Positions 16,963 to 24,176 of a stretch of 36,373 nucleotides of DNA are shown piece by piece. The notes beneath the pieces are model-generated. The model was given only the letters and a program-made list of their open reading frames with translations. It made no database searches and was not told where the DNA came from. How positions within the stretch are numbered: the first letter of the stretch is position 1; each line of letters opens with the position of its first letter. A program made the position numbers and the translations under genes. The stretch is from CALREJ01 sp035547395 (GTDB taxonomy: Bacteria > Patescibacteriota > Gracilibacteria > Peribacterales > Peribacteraceae): contig DASZVA010000002.1 of assembly GCA_035547395.1 (NCBI GenBank), positions 1 to 36,373 of the forward strand, written 5' to 3'.

Positions 16963-16991
16963 AGTATCACGAAAGTAACGAAACAAGGCAA
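16963..16991 (-). promoter_or_regulatory. Promoter of the gene at 16356-16952
   Basis: TTGCCT (16991-16986), 17 bases, GATACT (16968-16963) on the minus strand, 10 bases before ATG 16952. It decides the start codon and leaves a leader of only a few bases. Confidence 0.65.
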
Positions 16992-17003
16992 TGACAAAAT
17001 CGT

Positions 17004-19985
17004 TCACAGCGGCGTGAAGTCCAGTGCCTGGATCTTTGCCCAGACGTCGCGGATGAGGCGGCGAAGGCTTTCTTTTTCCGCGTCGCTGATCGTAAACGGC
17101 CGCGTGACGGGTTCATCCTCGCGCTCGCCGACAAATTCGATCACGAACGACTGCGGATGCAGGAGCGGCTCGGCCTGTTCGAGCAAGAGCGCGTAGAAGA
17201 CGAGCTGCCGGAAGTAGGCGCCGTCATCGGCCGTCCGCGAGACAGATCCGTCTTCCGCGTTCCCTCGGATTGCGTTCTGCGACTTCGGCTTACCGGTCTT
17301 GAAGTCGATGACGATGGCATCGCCTGACGTTTCGGACAGCAGGTCGATGCGGTCGATTTTCCCTTTGATGGGAATGCTCACGGCAGAAGTGGTACCGCCT
17401 GCGATGCGCGCGTTGTAACTGCGCTCAACGGCATAGATGACCGGCGTCTGCGACTGAAGGCGACCCGTAAAGTAGGCGGGGAGCGTCTGGTGCGCGAGGC
17501 GTACAAGAGCGTCGTACTCTTTGGGAATCAGCACGTTGCGTTCACGCAGGTTCCACTCGAAGTCCTGCAGGAATTTCTCGATCGTTGCCGGGGATTTTTT
17601 CTGCAATGCACCCGCCCATTCCTTCAACGCCCAGTGCACGGCGTTTCCGTAGGCCATCGCACGCATGCTTTCCTCGGTCAGTTTTTCAGGTAAATACAGC
17701 AGATGATGGTTCAGGAATGCCTGCGGATCATCCAGAAATGCGCTCAATGAACTTGGGGAGAGCTCAAAGTGCTCCAGGCGACTGCGCACGTACGCCTCAA
17801 CGTCGGCGTTCAGATCGCGCTTGGGGTGCAAAAGCAGCAAAGACGCTTCTTCGGGTTGCTTGAGCTGTTCATCTCGTTCGGGCAGCGGACCGGCTTCCGC
17901 AAAGTACGCAGACGGCGCCACAGGCCGAGCCCGCTCGCCCACCACGAACTCGTGCGGGCAGAGCATGATGAGCTCGCGCTTGGCGCGCGTCATGGCCACA
18001 TATGCGACGCGTCGTTCATCCTGATGCTTCTCCGCGCGTTTTCGCTCGCTTTCCCAGCCGAAAAGCAGCTCTTCCGGCACGGCAACCGACGCGCGCGACT
18101 TGCGTTCGTCCCAATGGCCCTCTCGGAATTGGGAGAGGATCACCGTGTGGTACTCGAGTCCTTTGCTCTGGTGAGCCGTGAGGAGCTGAATGCCGGACGT
18201 CACGAGATGCGGTACGGCATAGGTGAGTCGCAATTGCGCGAATGAGTCGTCGGCGTACCATTCCAGATCATGTAAAAACTGCTTAAGTGTGAGCATCGGC
18301 CGATCGAGACACAGATCCTTCACATAGTGAAAAAATGCCTCGATCGCCGCGAGATCGAGCGGATCGGCGTCGTCACCATCCGGAATAAGATGTGACTCAC
18401 GCAGTGTGGCCTCGACGGTTTCGAGCACCGTACGGGATGTCTGCTTCTGCACGAGCGCAAACAATGTGTCACGCGCATAGAGAAGACATTCGCGATCGGC
18501 AAACGATACCTCCGATGTCTCGATGGAAAGCAACACGTCACGCTCACCCTTTTTTGTTTCAAGAGCGGTGGAAATCACTCGTGCGACGTCGGCGCTGTTG
18601 CAGCCGAAGCAGTCGCACGCGAGCGCATGGATGAAGTCGCGGTCGGTATCCGCAAGCAGGCAGCGCAGAATGGTAAGCGCCTGACTGACCACCCGGTGCG
18701 TGAGCAGGTCCGCTTTGCCCTGCATGATCACGGGCAACTTGCGTGCGCGCAGCACATCGTAGATAGGCTTGAGTTCCCGGTTGGTCTGAACGAGCACCGC
18801 AATCTCCTCGGGAGGAATACCGGCGACGATTCTCTCTTCGCAGAGATCGGCAATCAGCCACGGCTCTGCGGTATCCGATGGCGGGCGCAAAAGAATCGGT
18901 TCGATTCCCTTCTCCGCCGTGTACGCATGTAAATCTTTCGTGAGGTCCGGCAGCCTGCCGATCAGCCTTTCGTCATTGTGCGCGATCAGCCTGCCCGCAG
19001 CGTCGAGAATGGTCTGCGTGGATCGGTAGTTTTCGGTAAGCACAATGACAGGGGCGCTCGGAAAGCGGTCGCAAAACCGCAGCATGTGCTCCATGTTCGC
19101 GCCCTGAAAACGGTAGATGGACTGGTCGTCGTCGCCGACGAGAAAGAAATTCGGATCATGCGGTACGGTATCGTAGGTCGTGAGCCGCTCGATCACCTTC
19201 CACTGGCCGCCGTTTAAATCCTGCGCCTCGTCGACCAGAATGTACTGGTAGCGTTCCTGAAGATTTAAAAGAAGCCATTCTTCCTGATTCAATACATCCA
19301 GCACTGTCAGAATCATGTCGTCGTAGTCGTAGGTCTCCGTCTCTTCGAGCATCTCCTGATAGCGCGCAAAGATACGGATAAACTCGCGGAACTTCTGGGC
19401 GGCCAGTCGGTTGTTTGTATTCGCCTTGGTGCCGGCGCGGCTTTTGCCTGCCATCTCCACGTCATACTCGTTCGCGACTTTTTGCAGATCCTCGAGCGTC
19501 TTTCCTTCTCGCTTGCAGTCGCTGATGCGCGAGATGATGTCCGGGATGCGATCGTACGGACGCTTGGGATGGATGAGCGCCATGTCTGCGCCGAGTTGAT
19601 CAATGATATCGCGCATCATCGTGTAGCGGTCGATATCCGACAGCGGCTTTTTGAGCGACCAGTCCGAGAACGCAGACGCATTGCGGCGGATGATGCTGTC
19701 GCAAAATCCGTGCACGGTACTGACTGTGACGCCATACGCATCGGCCCCAATCAGTTGCCGGAGTCGGTCGCGCATCGCCGTGGCACCCGCGATGGAAAAA
19801 GTCAGGCAAAGAATTTCGCTCGGCCGCGCCTGCGTTTTTTTGAGAATGTTTGCCACCCTCATGCCAAGCACCTGAGTCTTGCCCGTTCCCGGTCCCGCGA
19901 CCACCATCACCGGACCCTCGATCGCCTCAACCGCTTTGCGCTGCTCGGGATTCAGTTTCTCGAAATGCTGGTCAAAGGTCGGCAT
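17004..19985 (-). CDS. UvrD/PcrA-type helicase fused to a RecB-like nuclease
   Basis: A 993-aa superfamily 1A helicase. Motifs in order: Q-motif LNPEQRKAVEAIEG, Walker A AGPGTGKT (residues 30-37), ILVDEAQDLN (motif II), GDDDQSIYRFQGA (III), LTENYRST (IV), TAHQSKGLEYHTVIL (V) and YVAMTRAKREL (VI). The last ~250 residues form a PD-(D/E)XK RecB-type nuclease: YGNAVHWALKEW (His motif), GKIDRIDLL and VIDFKTGK (catalytic Asp and Lys). This helicase-plus-nuclease layout resembles AddA or actinobacterial AdnA/UvrD2-like enzymes that resect DNA ends. A partner subunit is not in the window. An extended -10, TGCTATGAT, ends 6 bases before the ATG, so a leaderless start is likely. Confidence 0.93.
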   Translation of the reverse strand: MPTFDQHFEKLNPEQRKAVEAIEGPVMVVAGPGTGKTQVLGMRVANILKKTQARPSEILCLTFSIAGATAMRDRLRQLIGADAYGVTVSTVHGFCDSIIRRNASAFSDWSLKKPLSDIDRYTMMRDIIDQLGADMALIHPKRPYDRIPDIISRISDCKREGKTLEDLQKVANEYDVEMAGKSRAGTKANTNNRLAAQKFREFIRIFARYQEMLEETETYDYDDMILTVLDVLNQEEWLLLNLQERYQYILVDEAQDLNGGQWKVIERLTTYDTVPHDPNFFLVGDDDQSIYRFQGANMEHMLRFCDRFPSAPVIVLTENYRSTQTILDAAGRLIAHNDERLIGRLPDLTKDLHAYTAEKGIEPILLRPPSDTAEPWLIADLCEERIVAGIPPEEIAVLVQTNRELKPIYDVLRARKLPVIMQGKADLLTHRVVSQALTILRCLLADTDRDFIHALACDCFGCNSADVARVISTALETKKGERDVLLSIETSEVSFADRECLLYARDTLFALVQKQTSRTVLETVEATLRESHLIPDGDDADPLDLAAIEAFFHYVKDLCLDRPMLTLKQFLHDLEWYADDSFAQLRLTYAVPHLVTSGIQLLTAHQSKGLEYHTVILSQFREGHWDERKSRASVAVPEELLFGWESERKRAEKHQDERRVAYVAMTRAKRELIMLCPHEFVVGERARPVAPSAYFAEAGPLPERDEQLKQPEEASLLLLHPKRDLNADVEAYVRSRLEHFELSPSSLSAFLDDPQAFLNHHLLYLPEKLTEESMRAMAYGNAVHWALKEWAGALQKKSPATIEKFLQDFEWNLRERNVLIPKEYDALVRLAHQTLPAYFTGRLQSQTPVIYAVERSYNARIAGGTTSAVSIPIKGKIDRIDLLSETSGDAIVIDFKTGKPKSQNAIRGNAEDGSVSRTADDGAYFRQLVFYALLLEQAEPLLHPQSFVIEFVGEREDEPVTRPFTISDAEKESLRRLIRDVWAKIQALDFTPL

Positions 19986-20050
19986 GTGCGGATCATAGCA
20001 CAGACAAATGATGATTCCCGACCGAAATTCCTGCCGGAATCCAAACGGGC

Positions 20051-20077
20051 TTGTTGTCGACTATCATAGACGATAAT
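20051..20077 (+). promoter_or_regulatory. Possible promoter of small RNA 1
   Basis: GATAAT at 20072-20077 with TTGTTG at 20051-20056 (15-base spacer, short). Transcription would start near 20084, at the foot of the first hairpin. Confidence 0.4.
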
Positions 20078-20083
20078 ATCTTT

Positions 20084-20200
20084 TACCAACGAATTTTCGT
20101 TGGATGACCCTCAGTGCCGCACCTGCACTGAGCGGTCACCCCTCTGTCACGTCGCAGCGTCCTCTCCACCCGGGAGACACTCCGTGACAGAGGGTCTTTT
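20084..20200 (+). ncRNA. Candidate small RNA 1 of a tandem array
   Basis: About 117 bases in three successive stems. Stem A is CCAACGAA-TT-TTCGTTGG (20086-20103). Stem B pairs TGACC plus CTCAGTGC (20105-20117) with GCACTGAG and GGTCA (20125-20138). Stem C pairs CCCTCTGTCACG (20140-20151) with CGTGACAGAGGG (20183-20194), 12 perfect pairs, followed by TCTTTT: an intrinsic terminator for the + strand. The large loop of stem C carries AGCGTCCTCTCCACCC, nearly repeated in RNA 2. No frame here codes for a plausible protein. It lies in the gap between rpoD and the helicase gene, both on the other strand. Confidence 0.6.
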
Positions 20201-20220
20201 CGAAAAGAGGAAGAACGTAC

Positions 20221-20248
20221 TTGAAAAATGAAAAATCAATGGAATGAT
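20221..20248 (+). promoter_or_regulatory. Possible promoter of small RNA 2
   Basis: TTGAAA (20221-20226), 16 bases, AATGAT (20243-20248). The predicted start, near 20255, coincides with the first base of the CCAACGAGC hairpin. Confidence 0.45.
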
Positions 20249-20253
20249 AGACA

Positions 20254-20373
20254 TCCAACGAGCACCGCTCGCTGGCGATTCTCATCTCCGGTAGCGTCCT
20301 CCACCCTACCGTGAGAGGCCGTGTGTGCAGCGTTTTCGAGTTCCCCTGCCCGAACGCTCCACACGGCTTTTTT
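20254..20373 (+). ncRNA. Candidate small RNA 2 of a tandem array
   Basis: About 120 bases with the same plan as RNA 1. Stem A is CCAACGAGC-acc-GCTCGCTGG (20255-20275, one mismatch). Stem B is CTCA/TGAG plus CGGTAG/CTACCG (20281-20315), with the C-rich loop CGTCCTCCACC. Stem C pairs GCCGTGTG (20318-20325) with CACACGGC (20360-20367), and an inner AGCGTT (20329-20334) with AACGCT (20353-20358). The stem C loop is AGTTCCCCTGCC. TTTTTTATT follows, so stem C is a strong + strand terminator. It shares the CCAACGA 5' hairpin start and the AGCGTCCTC-CACCC loop with RNA 1, suggesting tandem duplication. Confidence 0.65.
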
Positions 20374-20374
20374 A

Positions 20375-20402
20375 TTGCCATTCTCAAAAATCATCGTAGG
20401 AT
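20375..20402 (+). promoter_or_regulatory. Possible promoter of small RNA 3
   Basis: TTGCCA (20375-20380), 16 bases, TAGGAT (20397-20402), immediately after the T-tract of RNA 2. Confidence 0.4.
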
Positions 20403-20407
20403 GCTTT

Positions 20408-20533
20408 TACTTCAGCGACTTGGTCCTAACTTAGCGTTGAAGGACGCTCCTGCCAGAGCAACGCTCATCTTTTTTTCTCCCGGGAATTTTCGTTCTTTGC
20501 GGAGAAAATCGCTCCTTCGGCAGGAGCTTTTTT
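20408..20533 (+). ncRNA. Candidate small RNA 3 with two terminator hairpins
   Basis: A first stem, CTTCAGCG (20410-20417) with CGTTGAAG (20435-20442), competes with a second: AGCGTT (20433-20438) and GCTC (20446-20449) pairing with GAGC and AACGCT (20456-20465), followed by CATC and seven T (20470-20476). A second hairpin, GCTCCT-tcggc-AGGAGC with six T (20511-20533), ends the segment. GCTCCTGCC (20446-20454) in the first terminator is perfectly complementary to GGCAGGAGC (20519-20527) in the second, so the two could also pair with each other. This may be two RNAs, or one RNA with a leaky internal terminator; no separate promoter is obvious for the second hairpin. Confidence 0.45.
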
Positions 20534-20541
20534 GTTATACT
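20533..20541 (+). promoter_or_regulatory. Extended -10 of small RNA 4
   Basis: TGTTATACT is an extended -10 (TGN before TATACT). No clear -35 is seen, as is common for extended -10 promoters. The start would be near 20548. Confidence 0.5.
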
Positions 20542-20547
20542 TACATG

Positions 20548-20638
20548 ATCGCAGCCGGGTTTTGCTGCGAGAGACCTGCTCAGTCTGCCCTACCAGATTG
20601 GGATCGTGGTCCCCCGGCCCAGGATGGCCGGGGTTTTT
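20548..20638 (+). ncRNA. Candidate small RNA 4, antisense-abutting rpoD end
   Basis: About 91 bases with three stems. Stem A is TCGCAGC (20549-20555) with GCTGCGA (20564-20570). Stem B is GACC (20573-20576) with GGTC (20608-20611), enclosing CAGTCTG (20581-20587) with CAGATTG (20594-20600) and the loop CCCTAC. The terminator pairs CCCCGGCC (20612-20619) with GGCCGGGG (20626-20633) and ends in TTTTT (20634-20638). The T-tract touches the last base of the rpoD stop codon, so the RNA ends exactly where the opposing gene ends. Pairing is close to perfect throughout, unlike chance folding. Confidence 0.6.
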
Positions 20639-22119
20639 CACAGTTCATCATCGTCTTTCTCAAACGCGCAGTGATCGCATTTGAGAATCGCTTTGCCGTT
20701 TTTCTTGAGCGGCGACATGATTCCCTGATGGCACTTCGGGCAGAGCAATGCCTGCGCGAATGACGGCACGGGGGCAAACCCGACGCGCTTCGGCGGAAGA
20801 CCGTGCTCGCGGATGGTGAGAGATCGCGGGTGGTCGCGCATTTTCTGCAGCACCTTCGCTTCGATCTGACGGATGCGTTCGCGCGTGACGCCGAATTCCT
20901 GTCCCACTTCCTCGAGCGTGTGGCCGATGCCGTCCTGCAGTCCGAAACGCATTTCGATGATTTTGCGTTCGCGCGGCGTGAGGAAGTCGAGCATCGCGTG
21001 GACGTTTTCTTTTTTCAGCTGTCGGTTCGTCGCTTCGAACGGGTTGATCGCTTCTTCGTCCTCGATGAAATCCCCGAGCTTGGAATCTTCTTCGGATCCC
21101 ACCGGCGCCTCGAGCGAGACGATGTCCTGGCTGATCTTCTGGATGTGCTGCACTTTCTTGATGTCCATCTCCATTTCCACCGCCAGTTCCTCGAGCGTCG
21201 GCTCGCGGCCGAGCTCCTGTACGAGACGGCGCTGCGTATGCGTCAGTTTGTTGATGGTCTCGACCATATGCACCGGAATGCGGATCGTTCTGGCCTGGTC
21301 CGCGATCGCGCGCGTGATCGCCTGGCGGATCCACCATGTCGCGTAGGTGCTGAATTTGAATCCGCGCTCCGGATCGAATTTCTCGACGGCGCGGAAGAGT
21401 CCGATGTTTCCTTCCTGAATGAGATCGAGGAAGCTGAGTCCGCGGCCGATGTATTTCTTTGCGATGGACACGACCAAGCGCAGGTTGGCTTCGGCCAGCT
21501 GTTGCTTGGCGCTTGCATCACCCTTGCGGATGCGGCGTGCGAGTTCGACTTCTTTCTTGGCATCGATGAGCGGCACGCGGCCGATTTCGCTCAAGTACAT
21601 GCGGACGGAGTCGTTGGAAATTTCGAGCAGATCCACCTCCCGTTCGCGGCGGCGCTTCTTCTTTTCTTCGTCGGATGCGTCTTTGTCATCGATGGCGATA
21701 CCCGCCGTCGCGACCATCTGCATGACGCCGTCTTCGTCATCATCGAGCTTCTCGGCAACGCTCTCCACTTCCTCCACTTCATCTCCTTCGGTTTCCTCAT
21801 CCGCCGTCAGATCTTCCGTGACGATCTCGGCCAGGTCTTCGGTCTCGGGCATTTGCATCGGTCCGCCCTTTCCTTTTTTGTCCCAGATCAGCGCGTCTTT
21901 TACGTCGATAACCTCGATGCCCAGATCGACGAAGAGCATGTAAATTTCATCGAGCAGATCGACGTCTTCTTCGGCATTCGGAATGGCCGCAATAATTTCC
22001 TGGTGCGTGACGTAGCGCTGTTCGCGCCCTTTCTTCACCAGATGACGAATAGCCTCGGGAAATTTATTGAGGTCTTCTTCAGTCGGTTGCGCGATGAATT
22101 TACGGGGATGGGACGCCAT
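20638..22119 (-). CDS. rpoD: RNA polymerase primary sigma factor with C-terminal zinc ribbon
   Basis: A 493-aa sigma-70 of group 1. A region 1.1-like domain (residues ~10-75) is followed by a long acidic linker. Then come region 1.2 (DSVRMYLSEIGRVPLI), region 2 (AEANLRLVVSIAKKY, GLSFLDLIQEGNIGLFRAVE, FKFSTYATWWIRQAITRAI), region 3 and region 4.2 (TLEEVGQEFGVTRERIRQIE). Primary sigma factors normally stop about 20 residues after region 4.2. Here the chain continues and ends with CPKC (Cys 460 and 463), 17 residues, CDHC (481 and 484) and an acidic tail, a zinc-ribbon-like module. dnaG lies upstream, the usual dnaG-rpoD pairing; rpsU is absent. The stop codon is TGA. Confidence 0.96.
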   Translation of the reverse strand: MASHPRKFIAQPTEEDLNKFPEAIRHLVKKGREQRYVTHQEIIAAIPNAEEDVDLLDEIYMLFVDLGIEVIDVKDALIWDKKGKGGPMQMPETEDLAEIVTEDLTADEETEGDEVEEVESVAEKLDDDEDGVMQMVATAGIAIDDKDASDEEKKKRRREREVDLLEISNDSVRMYLSEIGRVPLIDAKKEVELARRIRKGDASAKQQLAEANLRLVVSIAKKYIGRGLSFLDLIQEGNIGLFRAVEKFDPERGFKFSTYATWWIRQAITRAIADQARTIRIPVHMVETINKLTHTQRRLVQELGREPTLEELAVEMEMDIKKVQHIQKISQDIVSLEAPVGSEEDSKLGDFIEDEEAINPFEATNRQLKKENVHAMLDFLTPRERKIIEMRFGLQDGIGHTLEEVGQEFGVTRERIRQIEAKVLQKMRDHPRSLTIREHGLPPKRVGFAPVPSFAQALLCPKCHQGIMSPLKKNGKAILKCDHCAFEKDDDEL

Positions 22120-22144
22120 AGGAAACGAGATGGGGAAAGCAATT

Positions 22145-22167
22145 CCCTGACGGGATCAGAGTCAGGG
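22145..22167 (-). promoter_or_regulatory. Hairpin in the rpoD leader
   Basis: CCCTGAC and GTCAGGG pair across a 9-base loop, 26 bases before the rpoD start. It would be transcribed as part of a ~95-base leader. The role is unknown; there is no T-tract, so it is not a terminator. Confidence 0.4.
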
Positions 22168-22221
22168 TACTCAAAGAATCGCGAATCGCAAAGGGAAAAC
22201 GGAATCTTTGGATGACTTGTC

Positions 22222-22227
22222 AGTATA
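22222..22227 (-). promoter_or_regulatory. Extended -10 upstream of rpoD
   Basis: TGCTATACT on the minus strand, with the TATACT hexamer at 22227-22222. No good -35. It would give rpoD its own transcript in addition to any reading from dnaG, with a leader of about 95 bases. Confidence 0.5.
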
Positions 22228-22280
22228 GCAGATGATGCAAGCATGCGCCCCAACTTTCACGACTTTTTTTGCGGGGGGCT

Positions 22281-24026
22281 TCAGGCAGCCATTTTGGAGA
22301 GCTTCAGAAGCTCCAGATACTGTGCGCTGAGCGCTTGCTCGTCCTGCGTACTGCCGGCTTTGCGGGCTTCCAGCAGCTTTTTGGTAATCTCGACTTGCTT
22401 GCGGTGGATGTATTCTTTGTTGGCCAGGCGGCAGTTTCTGCGGATCTCGCGGATCGCGATCGACTCGTTCCACTGATCGAATGCATTTTCCTCGCAGTAA
22501 AGAAGAAGAACGCCCGCCTTCGCCCGCGTATCTGCATCGAGATCCAGTGCATCGATCTCGCACGACGCTTTGGCATCGGCGTTTTTCTTGAGGGCGGCAA
22601 AGAGGCTGAGTGCGAATCCGTCTTCCGGCGGAATCAATGCATCAAGCAGCGTGACGTTCTGCGGATAGAGAAGGAAAAGTCCGAGTGCAACTTCGGCAGC
22701 CGTGTAGAGATTGCTCGCTGGAACTGTCGTCGAATCAGATACGGTCACCTTCTGCATCGTCGCGGTCTTTTCAAATTGCTGCAGATCGTCCATCAGCGCG
22801 GTTTCAGCCGTGCCGAGTGCCAATGCTGAGTCGTGTACGGCCTGCATGCGCTCGGTGGAGGAATCAATTGCCTGCAGCAGCGGGAGAAGTCTCTGGAGCG
22901 CCTGCCTGCGGATTGCGGGTGAAGACAGATCCATCGCGCGGATCTGATCAAGGACAATCGCCAGATATGGACGCGACGACGTGAGCAGCGTCTTTAGTTC
23001 TTCGGGATTGGTGAGCGCACTGTCCGCCGGATCTTTGTCCGCGAGCACGACGCCCTCGATCTGCAGTCCTTCCTTGGATGCGACGATGAACGCGCGTTCG
23101 GCGGCATCACGACCGGCTCGATCCTGATCGAGGCACAACACGACGACATCGACGTAGCGCTTGAGCAGGCGGACGTGTTCTTCCGTTAATGCAGTGCCGC
23201 AGGTGGCGACCGCTTCGGTGACGCCGACACGGTGGCATGCCAGCACATCGAAGTATCCCTCGACGAGCACCACGCGCTTGCGGTCGCGCATGGACTTGAG
23301 CGCATGATCGAGGCCGAAGAGCACCGCCGACTTGTGGTAAAGCGGCGAGTCGGACGTATTCAGATATTTCGCATCGTCATTTCCGAGCGTACGGCCGCCG
23401 AACCCCACGATGCGCGCTTGCACATCGCGGATCGGGAACATCAGACGGTTGCGGAAGCGGTCATAGATTTTTTCATCGCGCATGTCCTTCTGAACGCCGA
23501 GGCCCGCGCCGACGATTTCCTTGCGGCTGTAGCCTGATTTGAGAAGCTGCTGATAGGTCGCATCGAACGAGTCCGGAGCGAGACCGAGCTGAAATGCATC
23601 GATTTCGGATGCCGTCACGCCGCGATCCGCCAGATATTTTTTCGTCGCGTCGGATGTTTTCAGCTGCGCTGCATAGAACGTCGCGGCTGCCGTCAGACAA
23701 TCGCGCAGGCGTTCTTTCTCGTCTTTCTTGATGACATCCGTCGGCATATCATCGAGCTTTACCCCGGTGCGTTCGGCGAGGTCCTTGAGCGCCTGCTTGA
23801 AATCAACGCCTTCGATGAGTTCATAAAACGTGAAAATATCGCCGCCCTTCTGACACGGGAAGCAGTAACAGATGCCTTTGTCGGGCGAGACAAGGAAACT
23901 GGGTTTGGTATCGTGATGAAACGGACAGAGACCGACGAGGTTTCTGCCTTTTTTGGTGAGTTGCGTGTACTGGCGGACGAGTTCCTCAATCGGCAGGCGC
24001 GCTTTGATGTCGGAGACGGCGTCCAT
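22281..24026 (-). CDS. dnaG: DNA primase
   Basis: A 581-aa primase that makes RNA primers at the replication fork. The N-terminal CHC2 zinc site is visible (GLCPFHHDTKPSF, then CYCFPCQKGG). The primase core has FPIRDVQARIVGFGGR, and the TOPRIM domain has VVLVEGYFDVL and VVLCLDQDRAG. The C-terminal ~230 residues are helical and divergent, as expected for the helicase-binding part. The frame opens at 24047, but the -10 TATACT (24041-24036) lies inside that extension, so ATG 24026 is the start. The transcript is then essentially leaderless, 9 bases after the -10. Confidence 0.96.
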   Translation of the reverse strand: MDAVSDIKARLPIEELVRQYTQLTKKGRNLVGLCPFHHDTKPSFLVSPDKGICYCFPCQKGGDIFTFYELIEGVDFKQALKDLAERTGVKLDDMPTDVIKKDEKERLRDCLTAAATFYAAQLKTSDATKKYLADRGVTASEIDAFQLGLAPDSFDATYQQLLKSGYSRKEIVGAGLGVQKDMRDEKIYDRFRNRLMFPIRDVQARIVGFGGRTLGNDDAKYLNTSDSPLYHKSAVLFGLDHALKSMRDRKRVVLVEGYFDVLACHRVGVTEAVATCGTALTEEHVRLLKRYVDVVVLCLDQDRAGRDAAERAFIVASKEGLQIEGVVLADKDPADSALTNPEELKTLLTSSRPYLAIVLDQIRAMDLSSPAIRRQALQRLLPLLQAIDSSTERMQAVHDSALALGTAETALMDDLQQFEKTATMQKVTVSDSTTVPASNLYTAAEVALGLFLLYPQNVTLLDALIPPEDGFALSLFAALKKNADAKASCEIDALDLDADTRAKAGVLLLYCEENAFDQWNESIAIREIRRNCRLANKEYIHRKQVEITKKLLEARKAGSTQDEQALSAQYLELLKLSKMAA

Positions 24027-24035
24027 GGGTCCGCA

Positions 24036-24064
24036 AGTATAGATCAATCATGCGCATGTGTCAT
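24036..24064 (-). promoter_or_regulatory. Promoter of dnaG, -35 inside a dispersed repeat
   Basis: ATGACA (24064-24059), exactly 17 bases, TATACT (24041-24036) on the minus strand. The -35 hexamer is part of the outer arm of the repeat at 24057-24171. ATG 24026 follows the -10 by 9 bases. Confidence 0.65.
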
Positions 24065-24171
24065 GGTGAGGTGCTCGCAAAGCGAGCCACGAACCATGAC
24101 GTGTCGCACGCAGCCTGTCCTGAGCCTGACGAAGGATGGCTCCGTTTCACGGAGCACCTCAGTGTGACACA
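24057..24171. repeat. Dispersed palindromic repeat, copy 2
   Basis: 115 bases with outer inverted arms 24057-24076 (tgtgtcatggtgaggtgctc) and 24152-24171 (gagcacctcagtgtgacaca). Inside are a nested hairpin, TCATGGT/ACCATGA around GCTCGC-AAA-GCGAGC (24061-24099), a block CCTGTCCTGAGCCTGACGAAGG (24114-24135), and a hairpin GCTCCG-tttca-CGGAGC (24139-24155). It shares ordered blocks with 8346-8442. Short translated frames across it (such as ...PEPDEG...) are a typical artefact of such repeats. It fills the gap between the RNA methyltransferase stop and dnaG. Confidence 0.8.
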
Positions 24172-24176
24172 CTTTT

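Noticed and set aside
20612..20638. Reading the GC-rich hairpin as the terminator of rpoD
   Set aside because: The T-tract follows the hairpin on the + strand; in the rpoD direction the hairpin is preceded by A's and not followed by T's. It fits a + strand RNA instead.
20311..20763. A 150-codon + strand frame across the small-RNA array
   Set aside because: It runs through several terminator hairpins and into antisense rpoD, and the product resembles no protein. The hairpin-T-tract pattern explains the region better.
20803..22215. A 470-codon open frame on the + strand antisense to rpoD
   Set aside because: Its product is rich in Phe, Arg, His and Asp without family motifs, the usual mirror of a high-G+C gene on the other strand. 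rpoD is unmistakable.
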